Assembly: GCF_024323335.1 (NCBI RefSeq)
Contig: NC_066581.1
Coordinates: forward strand, 228,424,539-228,488,538
Direction of reading: 5' to 3'
From: Lathyrus oleraceus
Taxonomy: Eukaryota; Streptophyta; Magnoliopsida; Fabales; Fabaceae
Length of the DNA: 64,000 nucleotides
Both the position numbers and the translations under genes were made by a program. The notes beneath the pieces are model-generated. The model was not told where the DNA came from. It made no database searches and was given only the letters and a program-made list of their open reading frames with translations. This document shows positions 21,161 to 33,909 of this stretch, one piece after another. Each line of letters begins with the position of its first letter. Within the stretch, counting starts at the first letter, position 1.

Positions 21161-22390
21161 GAGTGAAATTCATACGGACGGGTAATGGATGCTAATACAG
21201 ACGAGTATTAGAAATGGATCATCACGGATAGAATCTGAAAAAATGGTACGAACGAGTACTAGCACTGAGTCAATAAGAAGGACAGTTAGAACTCAATACG
21301 ACGAGTATTGGGAGAAGAGTTAACACATAATAGGAAATCAATACATACGAGTTTTGCAAGAAGGATAAACACAAACGAGTGTTGAGAATCAACACAGACG
21401 AGTATTGAAAAACAGATTAACACAGATGAGTGTTGAAAAGAACAAATAACACAAACGAGCGTGAGACCTCAATACAGACAAGTATCATAAAAATAATAGC
21501 AACACGGATGAGGGTCATAGGTCAATACGGGCGAGTATTGAAAAGAAAGGAGAACTAACACAAACGAGTTTTGGGGATCAATACAAACGAGTATTGAAAA
21601 AGGAAAGAATTGGCACAGACGAGTGAATCAATACCAATGAGTATTAAAAAAAAGTCTTTAGGAGAAGAACAGGCGAGTGTTGGGGATCAATATAGACGAG
21701 TACTAAAAAAACAAGATTAACACAGACGAGTGTTGGCGCCTAATACAGACGAGTATTGGAAAAAAGGTATAACACAAACGAGTGTTGGCGACCAATACAG
21801 ACGAGTATTAGAAAAAAAAGTTTAACACAAACGAGTGAATCTATATAGACGAGTATCGAAAAAAAGTTTAACACACGAGTGAATCAATACAGACGAGTAT
21901 CGAAAAAAGGGGTTTAACAACACGGACGAGTGTTAGGGGTCAATACTGACGAGAACCAAAAGAAAGGGATATCAACACGGACGAGTTTTAGGATCAATAC
22001 AAACGAGTATTAAAAAAAGGAATCAACACGGACGAGTGTTGGGATCAATACAAACGAGTATTGAAAAAAGAAGTATCAATACGGACGAGTGTTAGGATCA
22101 CTATAAACGAGTATTGAAAAAAGGGGTATCAACACGTACGAGTGTTGGGATCAATATAGACGAGTATTGGAAGAACGGGATATCAATATAGACGAGTATT
22201 AAAAAAAGGGTGAGGAACAATGACTAACAAAGGGATATCAATGCAGACGAGTATTGAAAAAAGTGATAGACACTGACGAGTGCAGGGATGTCAATATAAA
22301 CGGGTATTGAAAAAATGATAGATACTGATGAGTGCAAGGATGTCAATACATATAAGTATTGAAAAAAGCCATAGATACTGACGAGTGCTT
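21160..22390. repeat. Hairpin minisatellite with alternating AACAC/GTGTT and CAATAC/GTATTG units
   Basis: Roughly 40 short hairpins in tandem, in pairs of about 46 bp. One type is AACACAGACGAGTGTT, the other CAATACAGACGAGTATTG. Both share the loop (A/G)(G/A)ACGA. Variants such as CTAATACAGACGAGTATTAG (21,190) change both arms together. Linkers are A-rich or GGGATC-like. Confidence 0.88.
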
Positions 22391-22625
22391 AACTGGTTTC
22401 TTGGATTTGAGGGATACCAAGCCAGTTGGGCGTTAGAAAAAGGGTTCCAACGGAATTGGAATTTAGAGAAGTTTGAAATTGGGCTTTGAAAGGGATTTCC
22501 ATACATGAACTGGGTTTTTTTAAAAAGGGTTTTGCCAATGGGGATTGGACTTGAAAGAGGTTTGCAAATGGAATTGGACTTTGAAAAGGTTTTTCCAGAC
22601 AAGGTTTGGGCATTGGTAGGGTATG
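22391..22625. repeat. Degenerate ~30-bp G/T-rich repeats
   Basis: Drifting copies of text like AATTGGACTTTGAAAAGGTTT recur five to seven times, directly after the hairpin array. Non-coding. Confidence 0.55.
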
Positions 22626-24804
22626 TCAACTAAGAACTTTACTATAGGCACGAAAACCTCAAGGGGTCCCCCAAGCACAACGACGGGGATGAAGTTTTAG
22701 AAACATGGCTACCCTTCTCGGGACTCACCAAACCTACACTAGGTATTTCGAAACAAATCAAAAGGCAAAGTCTTGACAGAGACAACCCTTCTCATGCAAA
22801 AGGCGACAAGGGGGAGATATGGTTTCGTGCACCAAGTAACGAAATAAACTCATGAATGGAGAGTTATCTCAATGAAATCTTCTCCATGCAGGAGACAATC
22901 GGGCTTACGACGGGCAAGAAAAAAGGGATGACTTGAAAGATCATGCTGGGAATTCCAACTAGGAGTCTCACAAGGGTCAAACAAAAGGGTAATATATTTT
23001 TATGCTTCCAACGGGAAAGGGCTCGAGAATGTGCCAAGAGAATTTTGGGCTTGCTTCTTTTGTTTTTAGAGAGCTTCATGCTATGCCGGATGATATTCAT
23101 GAATGGAATTATATGAATTATGCATGACAAGTTTATGCGATGGTATGAGGGTCTACAGATGCCCCAAGTTTAGGTATGGTATGGTATGAACACTGAGAGA
23201 GATTTGGATGGTAACAAGGCTTTCTGTTGAAAGGTTAAGGGATGTGTCTAACATGACTTCCCGACATCCTTACACTACTGGAGAGTAAACTTAAGCTGGA
23301 TCTTCTGATTCCCCAGGCCTGATCTATGAAGCTTTTGAAAGCAGGAAGAGGACCTTCCTCTCTTTGGAAAGTCTTTCCCCAATCTGTTGGGTATTTGCAC
23401 GGATTGCCCCAGTCACAAACTACAAAGCAACTTTGTCATAGATTATCTCAATCTGACCTACCCTAGTGTCTTGGAATTGTAGTCCTCTGATTAACCATCT
23501 TTAAGAGATGTACTTCTTGTGTTGTTAGGGTGGCCTTCCCCAATACGAGCCTTAAAGTAACCTTGTCTTTGGCTGGCTGATCTTTGAGGAAATTCCCTTG
23601 ACTAACTGATCTTCGGAGAGATTTATCGAATCTCGACGTAACTACCTCATATTAACTGAACCTTGTAGATATTTCTTGATGTGACTGCCCCAGATTAACT
23701 AAATCTTATAGAGATTTCTTGATGTAACTGCCCCAGATTGACTGAATCTTGAAGTGGCTTGTCTTTCTACTCAACAAAGTCTTCAAACATTATACTCTAT
23801 GATGAGATCAATTAAGGTGGCTTGCCCCTTCTCAATAGAGTCTTTGGGCATTCTTCACTTCTGGTGCCAATTAGGCTCCTTAATTTACGTTCATTGTGGA
23901 AAATTCCTTGATGTCAAATGCTTACTCACGAGTAAGACAAGTTCATTTTGGAAATGATAATGACAATGTTATGTTTATGCTAGTTTGGAAATCCAATTAT
24001 GTTCACTAGAATTATGACATATAGCGAACAAATCACTAATGAGAATGACATATATATACCAACACAAATGATAAGCAAATCATTAAGGAGTCAGTTTTAA
24101 CATGATTTTACTAATTATAGTACGCTTTCGAAATAAACCATGCTTCAATTAGGTCTTTTAAGGGTTGTAACATGGTTTGGTTCATGGTTTCAGAAAAAAG
24201 GAGTTATGCCTCGAAACCTATTATAACTCACTCATTCTCCTTGATGTTCTTCAGTCCTACGTTCAACTAGTTCGATATAAGTGCTCATCTTCCAAAAGGG
24301 ATTTGGGAGTGATGGGAACCTACGAGGTTTTCAGAGTGGCATTCGCCCACCTTCTGTTTGGTTTGTGGCCACACGATTTTGTTTTTGCTGAGAATTTTCT
24401 TTTTTTATTCCTCTTTTGTTGATTTGTGTTATTTCATTTCCCTATTTTTGATGGATTGACTCAGATTTGCAATCCACAAGGATGCCTTAATTTTTTCCTA
24501 AGTCACCTATCTTGGAGCTTTTAACTTAGTGGGCTTTTTTATTTTATTTTTTATTTTTTTTATGGAATAAATCGTGTGACATTTGTTCACTTGATTAGAA
24601 GGGGTTGTGATTTCCTCGTGCCTCTGTTGGTGAGGGATAACCGTTATGGATTTTGGTTTCCAACCTCTCGTGAGGGGTAAGGTATGGTTGATCCTCAGAT
24701 AGGACACTCCTATATTGAAGGTTGAATGTCTGGTCAAACTAACTGACGACTACCCTGCCCCAGGTTAAGCTTATGGGTTTTACGTATAGAAAGAAACTCC
24801 TACT
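22626..24804 (-). mobile_element. Internal non-coding region of the minus-strand element, continued
   Basis: No protein similarity was recognised. From about 23,420 to 23,770 degenerate ~46-bp units recur around TGCCCCAGATTAACT with GAATCTT and TTTCTTGATG. Read on the minus strand this matches the kind of repeat seen between pol and 3' LTR in Ogre elements. The open frame at 24,177-24,422 has no family features. Confidence 0.5.
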
Positions 24805-27800
24805 TGTAAGACCCCAATTCTGACCTAAGATCCCCCATGATATCTCATCATTTGCATTGGCTTTGGGATCACACCTTGGTATCCTCCTTACCCCTCATTC
24901 ATTGGGTTTGCATTGGGAGAGATCACCAAGAATATTTGATTGTATCTTAATTTATTTTTCTTTGTTTAACTACTAAAATGCCAAAAATATGTCTATGTAT
25001 AGATTTGTTTCTTTTGTAGGTAGTGTGTGCATCCATCTATGCCCTATCAAGCTCACAATTAGGGTTTGAAACCCTCATGACAAGAGATCAATCAAGGGAT
25101 GGTACACTATTGGTTTTAAACATCATATATGGATTCACATGCTCTTCATTTATCATTTTGATCAAAAATTCATCAAGAGTTTGAAGCTTGTTTGCCTTGG
25201 AAACCTTAATTCATCTAGGTATCTTGTGTGACTTCCTCAGCAAGTTTATTCATCATTTGATCAAATATTTTAAGGTATATTTCATTATACATCATATCAA
25301 ACATATATTATCCTCCATGAACCCCAAATATCAATAGAACTTCAAGTTTGCAAGTTGGTTCAAAGATGTTGACTAGAGAAAGTGAACTGGTCAAAACTAG
25401 GGTTCCTTAGACCCTATCTCCTACAATTTTTGTCATATGAAAATTATTCCAAGATAAAAGTCACTCTTTATGACATTAAAAACAACTTTCATGTTGGCAT
25501 CAATAACTAGTTTTGCTTGGAAGTCATTTTTTATGGTGAAACATAATAGGTCATTTTGTCTGTGCCCTAGTTAGGAGGTCAACTTCTAAGGACCATAACT
25601 TGCTAAATATTTATAATATGAAGGCCATACAAGTTTCATGGTCAATTTAAATATGTATTCTCCAACTTTTATTCTTTGATAAATGTCAAATTCTACTTTA
25701 AAGGGCATGTTCCAAGAGGAAACATTATAGGTCATTTTGGGCCATCGTCATTGAACAATCAATTTTCCTCAACTTCTAAAATCCATAACTCCGTCATGCA
25801 AAATCCAAATGATGTCATATTTATGACCAAATTTAATAGGATTGGAAGATCTACAACTTTGGTGAAGAAACCATTTTCATTTGAAGCTCATAGCAAAAGT
25901 TATTCAAGGTGGAAGAAGTGGTCATTGTACTTAGAAAATTTTCAACCATGCTTGATTTCTCCAAGTTCCACCTCAAAATTCATCATGATCTAAGATCCAA
26001 ATGGAAAAGTGTTCAACATCAAACTTGCTACCCTTGATGTCACCTTTCCAAATCATCCAAGATCACTTTATTTGGACAAGAATTGAGAGACTTGCTCATG
26101 GTTCCTTTGTTGGGCTTGTTTTGGAAACTTTTGAACTCAAATGATCATTTATTTTTGCATGATTCCATGTGATGAATTCAGTATCAAATGTGAACAAATT
26201 GGAAGTGGATTGCATCATTGGTTAGGCCTAATTCAATGCCCATGCACCCATGCAGACAATTGTTATTTTTGACATTTTTTGGAAAGGTGCAAAAAATGAA
26301 TCATGTGAGCCTATAAATACAAGTGCATTGGCCTCAAAATTACATAGACACATTGCCCAAGCCTTGCCAAGCAATCCCAGAACCCTACTCCATAGAATTC
26401 CTTAAAGATTTCTTTGAAATCGAGTTTGAATTTCACCTTCTGTTTTGAGATTCAGACTCCAAGGATTCATTGCCATTTTCACATCAATTGATCACTGCAA
26501 GCAAGAGAAGGAAGAACCAAATGGATTCACATTGAGATCAAGCCAAATCACTGTTACACGAAGGTGAATTTTCAGAAACTTCAAGCCTTCGATTCTCTCT
26601 CAATTCTCCACCATTCTCTTTGTTTATTGGTTGTCTGAAGTCCTACCAATGTAGGAAACAAGATTGAGTTGCTTTGAGGTCAAATCGAAGCAACTCAGAT
26701 CGTGTACCTCAAAATTTAATTCCTTATATCTCTCAATATATTTGGAATTGGACAAAATTGAGGCCAGATTCGAGCTCCTGAGCTTTTTCTCTTTAAAATA
26801 ATGTCCTTACTTTTCATTTTCTGAGTGGTTGAGGGTGGACCAGTCCGATGAGGTCCACTGGAGAAGATCACCGGAGCTAGGGCTCCGGTGGTGTGCAGGC
26901 ATATCTTGAACCATCTGATCATGAGGCCACGTTCTAATCTCAACCCTTCCTTTTAATTACCATCCATGTGACGTGTTGACTGGGGAGTATGGTGGGAAGC
27001 GCGCGCTTGGTCGTCAGATCTTCCACCTCAATTAATGAGGGATATCTGATGGCCCTCGTTTTTTCTAATTTCTATTTTAATTCTGATTTTTTATTTAATC
27101 CATTTATTTTGTTTAATTCATATTAATTTCATTTTTAATCCAAAAAATACGGGACTTTCACCAAAAATCTTTAAATATTTTCCTCTTTCATATTTTAAAT
27201 TAAAATCATTTTTTTGGATTAATTTTGATATTTTTCATGAATTAAATGTTTTTTGGCTTATTTTTAATTGTTTTAAAATACTTTTGACTTTCCAAAAATC
27301 ATGAAATTTTTTGTCTAAGGTCCTTTGACCTTGTTTGACCTTGGATAAATACCTTGGCCATTTATTTGGTGTTTTGAAGAGATTTGAGGTTTTTTCCATT
27401 TAATAATGCATTTTAATTCACTCTTAATTTGATTTTTAATTGATTAAATGTTTAAAAATTATGTTGAGCCATTTTTATGGTCTTGTGATGTTTGACTTTT
27501 TATTTGGGCCTTAGTCATGGTTGATTTGACTTTTGTTAGATCAATACCATTGGATTTAGGGGATTGATGAAATTTACATTTAATCTCCCAAAATGAATTG
27601 ATGATATTGATTAGATGAAATTTCTCACATGATTAATTTGGGTTTCTATTTCCCCTTCCCTCTTCATCTTCATCCTTATTCTTTTACCAATACATATTTG
27701 ACCAATGATTTCTCTAATGTCTAAATGCTAGTTGGTTCATCAATGACCTTGTGTCAGATGAATGAACACAAGTCTGACAGAGATAGGTCTTCCCCATGTT

Positions 27801-29182
27801 TTTTAGTGTGTGGAATGTTTTAGGAGTTTGGTTCTTTGTACCAAATCTCTAACATGCATTAACACTTATATTTTTATTGTCCGACCTCAGATAGTTGTGA
27901 CTTCTACATAAGTCCAATTACGATTGCTTAACATAAAGATAAATTTGTCCCTCAAGGCATAACATTCTAGTAAGTGAGATTGTAAGTCTCACATTCTTCA
28001 TGGAATTATGTGGAAACTTGGCCTTTTTTCCATTCATGAGAGCTAGCGGCATACTTGTTGATTTATCCAAGTTTGAGCCTTTCTCAGTGAGAATACGTAG
28101 CCACAAGGATGTGAATCTTTGGCGAGCATACTTAATTATTCCCTCTTCCGCCTTAGGGCATCATCCATATCTTTCACTATCCATTATGTACATTCGATCA
28201 TAAACCACTCACCCCAGTGACATATTTCTTCTTTGAAACCAAAATACAGTTTCCTTTGGAATTCCATATATACCCTTTTAGAACGCCTAATGAAAAGTCT
28301 ACGTTTGTATCAAGAGTTATTTGTGCTATCAAACCAAACATTTAATTCCTTCTTTTTTGGCCAAGATGCCAGTTTCCCTCGATGGTACAAACTTAATTTC
28401 TCCTATGGATTCCAATACACCATTACATGTGGTTTCAAATTATACATCTTCAGTCATTTGTCACCAAATATTCGTTTCTGTGACTTTGGTCACTTCATTC
28501 CATCCATCTCCATGATACATTCATATACTACATTCAGTCACTTCACATGATATACCCTATCTTTGAGCCAAATACAGTATTCCTTTGAGATCCATCTTGT
28601 ATCCCTTTGTGAACCAAGAGTTGTTTGTGCTATAAAACCAAACACTTAATTCCTTTATTTTCGGTTCTCCAATACAGTGACACCATGCCTTAGGCCCCTC
28701 ACTTGTTGGTTCATACTAGTTTTACTCTTGGGTTCATATTTCATCCCTTGTTGGAGTTCAAATCACATTGTTCTTTGGTTCAGACCATACTTGTTATCAC
28801 AATTCTTTTCACCTCCTATCACTAGTTTTATGAACTACGAAGCTCTGAATTCCTCATTTCACTATGAGGATACATAGGCATGAGGGCCCTAATCCTTTCT
28901 GAGCACTTTATCTATTATTTTCCTTTTCCCTTATTCTTTTGTGAGTAATCCTTAGATATAACACCTATTCGAGCAAGAACAATCAAAACAATTCCCATGT
29001 AGTAGCATGGATGTCAGGGGTGCTAATACCTTCCCCTTGTATAACCGACCTCCTTACCCATTTCTCTTTCCCCTGAGTTTTATCGATTTTTTCCCTTTTC
29101 TTCGGGAATAAATAAAGTTCGATGGCGTCTCTATTTATTCTTTGAGCGTGCGATGCGCTCGGGTATAATTCGCGTAGCTTCA
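24805..29182 (+). mobile_element. Single LTR of a different Ogre family (TGTAAGACCCC start)
   Basis: It starts TGTAAGACCCCAATTCTGACC at 24,805, the LTR start known for legume Ogre copies. It ends in a block like the young element's LTR end: GGGGTGCTAATACCTTCCCC at ~29,019, then ATAAATAAAGTTCGATGGCG and GCGTGCGATGCG at ~29,145-29,158. The exact 3' edge is uncertain (29,158-29,182). Flanks CTACT and CTAAA match only partly. No internal region follows, so it is probably a solo or truncated LTR inside the minus-strand element. Confidence 0.7.
26312..26319 (+). promoter_or_regulatory. TATA box of the 24.8-kb LTR
   Basis: TATAAATA in the context AGCCTATAAATACAAGTG, about 1.5 kb into the LTR. It is followed ~30 bases later by CAAAATTACATAGAC, a plausible start region. 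Expected for a U3 promoter; the start site is inferred. Confidence 0.55.
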
Positions 29183-31867
29183 CTAAATAAACCTAATTAA
29201 TCATATGAACTATATTAATTCCTAATTATCAAACATCAAGAAAATCCTAATTTTAACAATAACAAGAAAATTCAAAGGCAAGTTTAATTCAAGAATTAAC
29301 TGAAATGAAAATAACTTAATTAAGATTGAAAATGGATTAAGCATGATAATCACGGGCCACGGGGTTAAGAATAGAAGGGATGTGCATGAAGATAAGATTG
29401 GATCAAGGACACGAAATGCTTGGGCCAAAGGCCCAAACTCCTAGCACAACCCGAATCACATGAACATTGCCAAGACTCACTCTTTATGTTCAGCCAAAAC
29501 GCACGCTCAGGACAAAATGCGACAAAAAAAACTCCTTCACGGCGCCATAAAAAACTCATTATGCGACACTTCAATCTTGCGCCCACAACCAAGAATTTCA
29601 GCAAACAATTACGAATTTGAATTCACCCTCGACAAAGAAACAAGAATGCAATTGAATCCACGTGGAAATTCGACATCAAAATGCAATTGTCAAAATTAAA
29701 TTCGAATCAAAGTTGTGCGTGAAATAGCAACGATTGTAGATTGAAAACGTACCAGATTCGTGCTTTGCGTGGAGGCGGAGATGAAGACTCTTAAGTTCGA
29801 ATATGTGTGTTGCATCGTTTTGATGAAGAGTGAAGACGAAGCTTGGTTCGGCTCCATGCGTTGTGTTGCAATGAAGAGTGAAAGTGGAGATGCGCAACGA
29901 ATCGTGGTATTGTGATGATGAAGAGTTCGTGATGATGAATGAAAAAGTGAAGGTACCAAACTCTTTTTGAAACTTTGTTTGCTCTTCTCCGCCTATAATT
30001 TTCGTTTTTATGATCGTGTTACTCGGTTGTTATGAGGGTTGAAAAAGTTGTTAGTTGGTTCAGGAAATTGGAGGTGGTTGGAGAGTTCTTGAAGTGTTTG
30101 TTAAGGGTTCTGAAGGTGAAAGTTAGAAGTTGGAGGTATCAAGGTTCAGGTGAATTTAGCTATGTTGGAATGAAGGGAAGGTTAGAGAGGAGGTTGGATT
30201 TCTGTTATCGTTTTGTGAAGTCAAGTTGGGGATATTTGTGCCATTCGGTTCAGGAGGTTGGGATTTTGGAATTCAATTTTGAGTTGTTGGAGGGAAGTTG
30301 AGAATTGGTTAGGGAAGGTTTTTTTGGGTAGCAAGGTGATTGTGTTATCAATTGGAGGTTGAAGGTGTTCTTGGGAGAAGTCTTGTTGAAGGTTCAGTTA
30401 GTTTTTGACCGGTTAGTTCAAGAGGGTTTGCCCGTTATATTAATGGTTATGTTTTCCCATTTTATGCAGGTTTTTTTGGTGGTTTGTGCAGGTTAGAAGA
30501 GATTTTCATGTCTGTATTCGTTTCTGTTTTTGATTCCCGTTTTCAAGTCTGATGTGGTGGGCTCTAGAGGTTAGGATTCAGTTCGAATGTGGAGGCTTTG
30601 GAGGTTAGGCTTTTTATTCTGATGTGTTATCTTAGGAGTTGTTATCAGTTAGAGAGTTTTTTAGCAGGGTTATGTTATGACAAGTAAATCAGTTAGGTTT
30701 GCTTTTGTTTCAGTTAGGATGAGTTGAGAGGTAGTTAAAAAAATGGTTTGGAGCAAGAGAAGTTAGCAGTTGTCAAAGTAAGTTGGCGAAAAATGAAGAT
30801 AGTAGTTAGTTGCTAATGTGACTTCGGTTTACTTCTTATCCTCTTATACTTGCCCTCTATTTAACTCATCAGATTTGGACAGGTTGGACAACTACACATT
30901 CGACTATTGGAGCGATCAATGCCACAAGAGTCCAAGACTTTCAGTTATTTTTTTATTCAAATTATGCATTGTGATGTTACGTACAAGAATTAGGGATTTT
31001 GTGTGGTTATAATGTATGAAAGTATTGGAAGATGAATTAGAATGTATTTATGTATGTAATTGGAATTGAATGGTTATATGATGGTTGTTATATGAAATTG
31101 GAATTTTGGAACTTGGAATTGTAATAGTGTGAATTGGAATGGAAATTAGCAAAACTTGAATTGAATGTATGGTTATGTATTGAATAATGGTTTAATGGAA
31201 ATTAATGGTTTATGCTTTTGGAATTGTATGTTAGAAATTGACTAAAAGGATGATTAAGGTTTGGAAATTTTGATTGAAACATGATGATTGGAATTGAAGA
31301 TGTATGGTTTATGTTATGAATTTGAATGTAATATGAAATGGTTTATGAATTTGGGCTTATGAATGGTTTAACTTCATATGAACATGATTTGATTTTAAAA
31401 TGGACATAGTGTGGAAATGGCTTTGATGTGAAAATGAATAATGGATTATGGTTTGAAATGAACATGGTCAAAAATGGTTATGATGTGAAAACGAATCATG
31501 GATTAAAATGGCTATAGATGGACACGAACATGAATTATGTGATTACGGACTTAGAGGTAGATGGTTGACATGTCAATTGATTGACCAAAAAGTCAACAAT
31601 TGACCAAAGTCAACTGTAGGTTAGATTAAGGTTTCCTCTTGATGTATTGTATACGGGCTTGTAACAAATGACTTATTGACTTTGTTCAAACACCTTCCTC
31701 AAGCAAACAACGAATGACACTTAGTTTAAATATGAAACAAATATCTTGAATTGAATAGAAACTTGACTTAAAACTTGGATCTTGACTTGGTATGAATCAC
31801 AATGCAAGACTTGGAACTGACCCAAAAATAATGGACTAATGCAATGACCACTGACAAGAAGAGGTAT
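29183..31867 (-). mobile_element. Non-coding part of the minus-strand element, probably its 5' LTR body
   Basis: No gene is supported. From about 31,000 to 31,550 short drifting repeats rich in ATGGTTTATG and TTGGAATTG occur, then paired TTGACTTTTTGGTCAA-type text at ~31,575-31,615. It runs without a visible break into the LTR start at 31,868-32,350, so most of it is probably LTR. The LTR-internal boundary was not found. Confidence 0.45.
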
Positions 31868-32350
31868 TGCCCAATCAAAATCAACTTCACTGTTACCCAT
31901 CCACAATCCTTAATTAAACTCCAATCATCAAGATACAATCCACAACGATCCAATAGGTGCCTACAAACAAGAATTAGGGTTTCAGACAAGGAACAAGACT
32001 TTACAAGCACTTCCCCAAACCATAGGCCCACCATTAGGGTTTTAGGGACTGAATCCAATACCAGTGAATTAAGGTTTCCACTATGCTCCATGATAAAGAC
32101 AACCAAGATGAAGGTTCACCAAACCAAACATGCCATGGAAGAACCCTAGCTTAGGACTCAACCAATCTTTAATGCTTTGTGGGATCAAGATCCTTGAATC
32201 CATGATTTTATGATTTCCTCAATGCAAATGGAATGTACATGATACTATGGATATGTAGATGAGATGAATGCTTATCAATATATGCAAATGATTAGGTTTA
32301 GTGACCTAGATGATCATTGTGAATGGGAAAGTGAATTTTGGGGTATGACA
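31868..32350 (-). mobile_element. Second LTR copy (5' LTR start) of the minus-strand Ogre/Tat-type element
   Basis: On the minus strand it starts TGTCATACCCC at 32,350. It aligns with 1-100 plus 19,985-20,376 over the visible length, with scattered substitutions and small gaps. Divergence is clearly greater than between the two 6.9-kb LTRs, so this element is older. It also shows the target before the young element inserted (GGTGCCTACAAACAAG at 31,956). Confidence 0.78.
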
Positions 32351-32351
32351 G

Positions 32352-32886
32352 TGTGATAACCCAACCCCTTTGACGACCGGTGAAAAATTCCAGCCTGTAA
32401 GCCATGACGGTCTCCCTGTCACCATGCTAACAGCCGTCAGCTGACCCAAAAGCATGACGGGCAACCCGTCACGCTGATGCAAAACTCAGAATATGCATTT
32501 TTTACCATGGAAGCTCATTCAAAGCTCTGATTTTGACCCCTTGTATCTCAAATCGCACAAAAAAATAATAGACACATATTATACAACAATCAAACAGTCA
32601 TATATACATCAATTAACATCCAAAATCATAAATTAATCATGAATTAAATATTATGTTCGTAAAACCAAATACACAATAATGGTAGTGATAACATTCAGAT
32701 TCATGCTCATTCAATATACATAAAATTTACAATACTCAGAGCACGAATTTACACATCAAACACGGAAATTATCATGGATTGCACATAATCACATTCAAGA
32801 ATTCATAAAACATAATAATGGAGAAAGACCTAGAGGAGGGTGAGAATCCATATATACCCTTCATGCAATAACACATATATTCAAGT

Positions 32887-32931
<45 letters not shown>

Positions 32932-33381
32932 TTGAATTTTCAGGCACAAAACATGTTTGGTTATGGTGTTCTTCTTCTCCCTCAAGCTTTTGTTCTCATT
33001 CTCTCACACTTGCCTCTTTTTTCCAATTGCATAATTTCCATGTACTGACAAATTTGGCTCTCCTCGCATATTCTATTTATTTTTTTAACCTAAAATATAA
33101 TTGACTTTCCTTTTCACACTTTTAAAACTCCTTGTTACTCCAATTTTACCAAAAATCTAATTTTTACCCTTAAATCTCACTATTTTTCTTATTTTATTAT
33201 TGTTATATCATTTTAATGAAATAAAGCTCTACTAATTCCAACAAGCCCCATCAATTGCCAAATAATCACATAACGCATGTTATCACCAAAATAAACAACT
33301 AAAGTGTATCAAATCACCCAAATAACTAAATAAAAACAATAAAAATTCAATTAAATAAATTAATCAAATTCGGGGTATTAC
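32352..33381 (-). mobile_element. Solo LTR, chromovirus-like Ty3-gypsy
   Basis: On the minus strand it begins GTAATACCCCGAATTTGATT and ends GGGTTATCACA, a terminus pair typical of ~1-kb chromovirus LTRs in legumes (recalled). The first T of the terminus is mutated or shifted. Flanks GACAG and GACGA are an imperfect match for a target duplication. GACGGGCAACCCGTC-like palindromic text lies near its end (32,456-32,472). No internal domain is adjacent. Confidence 0.6.
32890..32928 (+). repeat. Homopolymer of 39 C
   Basis: An uninterrupted run of C inside the chromovirus-like LTR, flanked by AAGTAGT and TAATTG. The minus strand is G39. Its true length in the genome may differ because such runs are error-prone. 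Confidence 0.9.
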
Positions 33382-33785
33382 GACGAACATCTGCCTTGCG
33401 TATCTTCGTTGAACGGTCCTGGAGAGTCCCCTCCCAAAAATGTATCTATCAATGGTGTTCGCTACATGATGTAGGACCCTTTTAGTCATCTCTAGACAAA
33501 AAAAAATGTTAGTTTCATCGAGCTCCACGGTGGACGCCTTTGTACTGTCCAAAAAATACATGGTGTGCTTGTTCCCCTACAGAGGCAGAGAGACTCAAAT
33601 GTCATTTTAGGTACATTGCAATTTTAGGGGGTGAGGGCTAGTCCACGACGGCGAGTAGTCTTATACGGTGGTTTTTAGGGCTGTTTGAGGGGCCAATTCA
33701 CGTGAAGTAAGAGGCCCTGTTGGTGGCTGATACTGTTGGGTTTCAGACATACAATTAGATTGATGGAGTTAGGGCTACCAGGAGC
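33382..33785. other. Spacer between solo LTR and MULE
   Basis: GC content is higher than in the neighbouring AT-rich DNA. A 65-residue minus-strand open frame (33,364-33,561) shows no recognised domain. I cannot assign this stretch. Confidence 0.35.
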
Positions 33786-33860
33786 GGAAAGTTTTACCTC
33801 GTACCCCTACAATTATACTCATACCCCTACAATATAGTTTTTTGGACCAAAATACCCTCG
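33786..33860 (+). repeat. Left terminal inverted repeat of the MULE
   Basis: Pairs with about 44,160-44,233. Each end holds two direct TACCCCTACAAT-type blocks about 20 bp apart, followed by an AAAATACCCTC/TTTTATCC-like segment. Similarity is strongest over the outer ~50 bp. Confidence 0.75.
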
Positions 33861-33909
33861 TATAAATAGGGTATACTTTTCAAAATATTGAATTTTATTT
33901 CATTTTCGC

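Noticed and set aside
21160..22390. CRISPR-like regular repeats
   Set aside because: Eukaryotic DNA. Repeats are drifted hairpins without uniform spacers or cas genes; this is a retroelement minisatellite.
24177..24422. 81-codon open frame
   Set aside because: Lies in retroelement 3' non-coding DNA and shows no domain.
29420..29959. Several overlapping open frames around 29.4-29.96 kb
   Set aside because: Short, on both strands and without similarity. The region is part of the older element.
30032..30301. 89-codon open frame
   Set aside because: Composition follows the G/T-rich repeat background, with no homology recognised and no splice or start context.
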